A stretch of DNA of 12,802 bases, from contig JBOGFI010000248.1 in assembly GCA_050743365.1 (NCBI GenBank), positions 1-12,802 on the forward strand. The letters run 5' to 3'. The DNA comes from JBOGFI01 sp050743365. GTDB taxonomy: Bacteria; Actinomycetota; Acidimicrobiia; IMCC26256; JACDBD01. This document shows, one piece after another, positions 12,401 to 12,802 of this stretch (position 1 is the stretch's first letter; every line of letters begins with the position of its first letter). The position numbers and the translations under genes are program-made. The notes below the pieces were generated by a model that was not told the origin of the DNA, made no database searches, and saw nothing but the letters and a program-made list of their open reading frames with translations.

Positions 12401-12702
12401 TACGAGACCGCCCTGACTCCGGCGGTCGTGTCCGCGGCGGCGACGACGGTCACTACGAAACCAGCGCGTCGCCACACGGCGATGCCGGCCGCGGCCACAC
12501 CGGCGAGTCGGGCGTCGACGACGAGGGCACGGTCGTCCCCTACCGTCGAGACGATGACCAGTGCGCCGAAGAGCGCGGCCGGCAGCAGGGCGAGGATCTC
12601 GTCGAGGAGCGGCCCCAGTCGCCGGCCGCGGAGGGCGACGAGGCCGAGCGCCTTCAACGCGTAGGAGCCGGTCGCCAGCGCGAGCACGGCGGGCCAGCTC
12701 AC
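12400..12702 (-). CDS. azlD: AzlD family branched-chain amino acid export subunit
   Basis: The 100-residue membrane protein is the small subunit of the AzlCD type exporter of branched-chain amino acids and analogues. It begins VSWPAVLALATGSYALKALG, has a second helix ILALLPAALFGALVIVSTV and a third region ARLAGVAAAGIAVWRRAGFVVTVVAAA, giving three to four membrane segments as expected for AzlD. The start is the GTG at 12702, overlapping the azlC stop as GTGA. The frame is open up to 12729, but that extension is a basic stretch lying inside azlC. It ends 9 bases from the convergent P450 remnant. Export of amino acids is inferred from the family only. Confidence 0.85.
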   Translation of the reverse strand: MSWPAVLALATGSYALKALGLVALRGRRLGPLLDEILALLPAALFGALVIVSTVGDDRALVVDARLAGVAAAGIAVWRRAGFVVTVVAAADTTAGVRAVS

Positions 12703-12802
12703 CCGCCGCCTCCGCGGCGCCGAGCCCACGCCGGGGGCAGCGCGCCGAGGGCAGCCGCCACGATCGGGAGGCCGGCCGGCACCAGCGGGACGAGCGCCAC
12801 CC
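12699..12802 (-). CDS. azlC: AzlC family permease, C-terminal fragment at the right edge
   Basis: Thirty-three codons plus a TGA stop are visible, entering from the right edge: a hydrophobic helix reading VALVPLVPAGLPIVAAALGA, then PPAWARRR and a glycine-rich end. This matches the last helix of AzlC, the large subunit of the AzlCD exporter, and its position overlapping azlD by 4 bases supports it. Most of the gene lies outside the window, so the assignment leans on context. Confidence 0.65.
   Translation of the reverse strand, partial: VALVPLVPAGLPIVAAALGALPPAWARRRGGGG

Noticed and set aside
1..12802. CRISPR array, toxin-antitoxin pair, phage or restriction system
   Set aside because: I saw no spaced direct repeats, no nuclease-antitoxin pairs, no structural phage genes and no methyltransferase motifs on either strand.

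Overview
The window looks like a chromosomal segment of a high-GC member of the Actinomycetota. The base composition, frequent GTG starts, GTGA gene overlaps and several TANNNT boxes placed 6-8 bases before a start codon (leaderless style) all fit. An Acidimicrobiia-like origin is plausible but not proven. Most of the window is compact housekeeping and metabolic sequence. No gap without a gene exceeds about 130 bases. I see no phage, insertion sequence, CRISPR array or defence system.

Layout. 1-1155 (-): a class-I flavin disulfide oxidoreductase cut by the left edge. 1287-2075 (+): a three-helix membrane protein with a C-terminal DM13 redox domain. 2118-4306 (+): pheA and serS overlap by 4 bases, followed by tRNA-Ser(UGA). 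4478-6558 (+): a GH13 alpha-glucosidase overlapped by a GNAT acetyltransferase. 8292-6563 (-): a PHP phosphoesterase with a PolX-like helix-hairpin-helix N-terminus, overlapped by a VC0807-type membrane protein. 8322-8810 (+): an SRPBCC protein, divergent from the PHP gene. 8857-9594 (+): tRNA-Ser(GCU), then an RraA/HMG-aldolase-family gene only 15 bases later.

11578-9647 (-): a small operon of cupin, D-2-hydroxyacid (glycerate/glyoxylate) dehydrogenase and a second cupin. It is divergent from a ureidoglycolate-lyase-family gene (11627-12142, +). The right end holds a 65-codon cytochrome P450 remnant (12193-12390, +) and an azlC-azlD pair (-), with azlC cut by the right edge.

How the genes relate. 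pheA-serS-tRNA-Ser links phenylalanine synthesis with serine tRNA supply and charging. The block at 8965-12142 carries enzymes whose families act on glyoxylate, hydroxypyruvate, pyruvate and ureidoglycolate, so a small two- and three-carbon acid module is a reasonable inference.

The most unusual observations are gene fossils. The P450 open frame joins a recognisable P450 N-terminus directly to a recognisable P450 C-terminus, without about 300 or more residues including the heme cysteine, yet keeps its promoter, start and stop. A second likely fossil (9597-9644, -) is the first 16 codons of a pyridoxamine-5'-phosphate-oxidase-like gene, coupled to the second cupin and cut off where rraA ends. 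The PHP and SRPBCC genes also share a palindromic -10 box. I found no convincing entirely new system.
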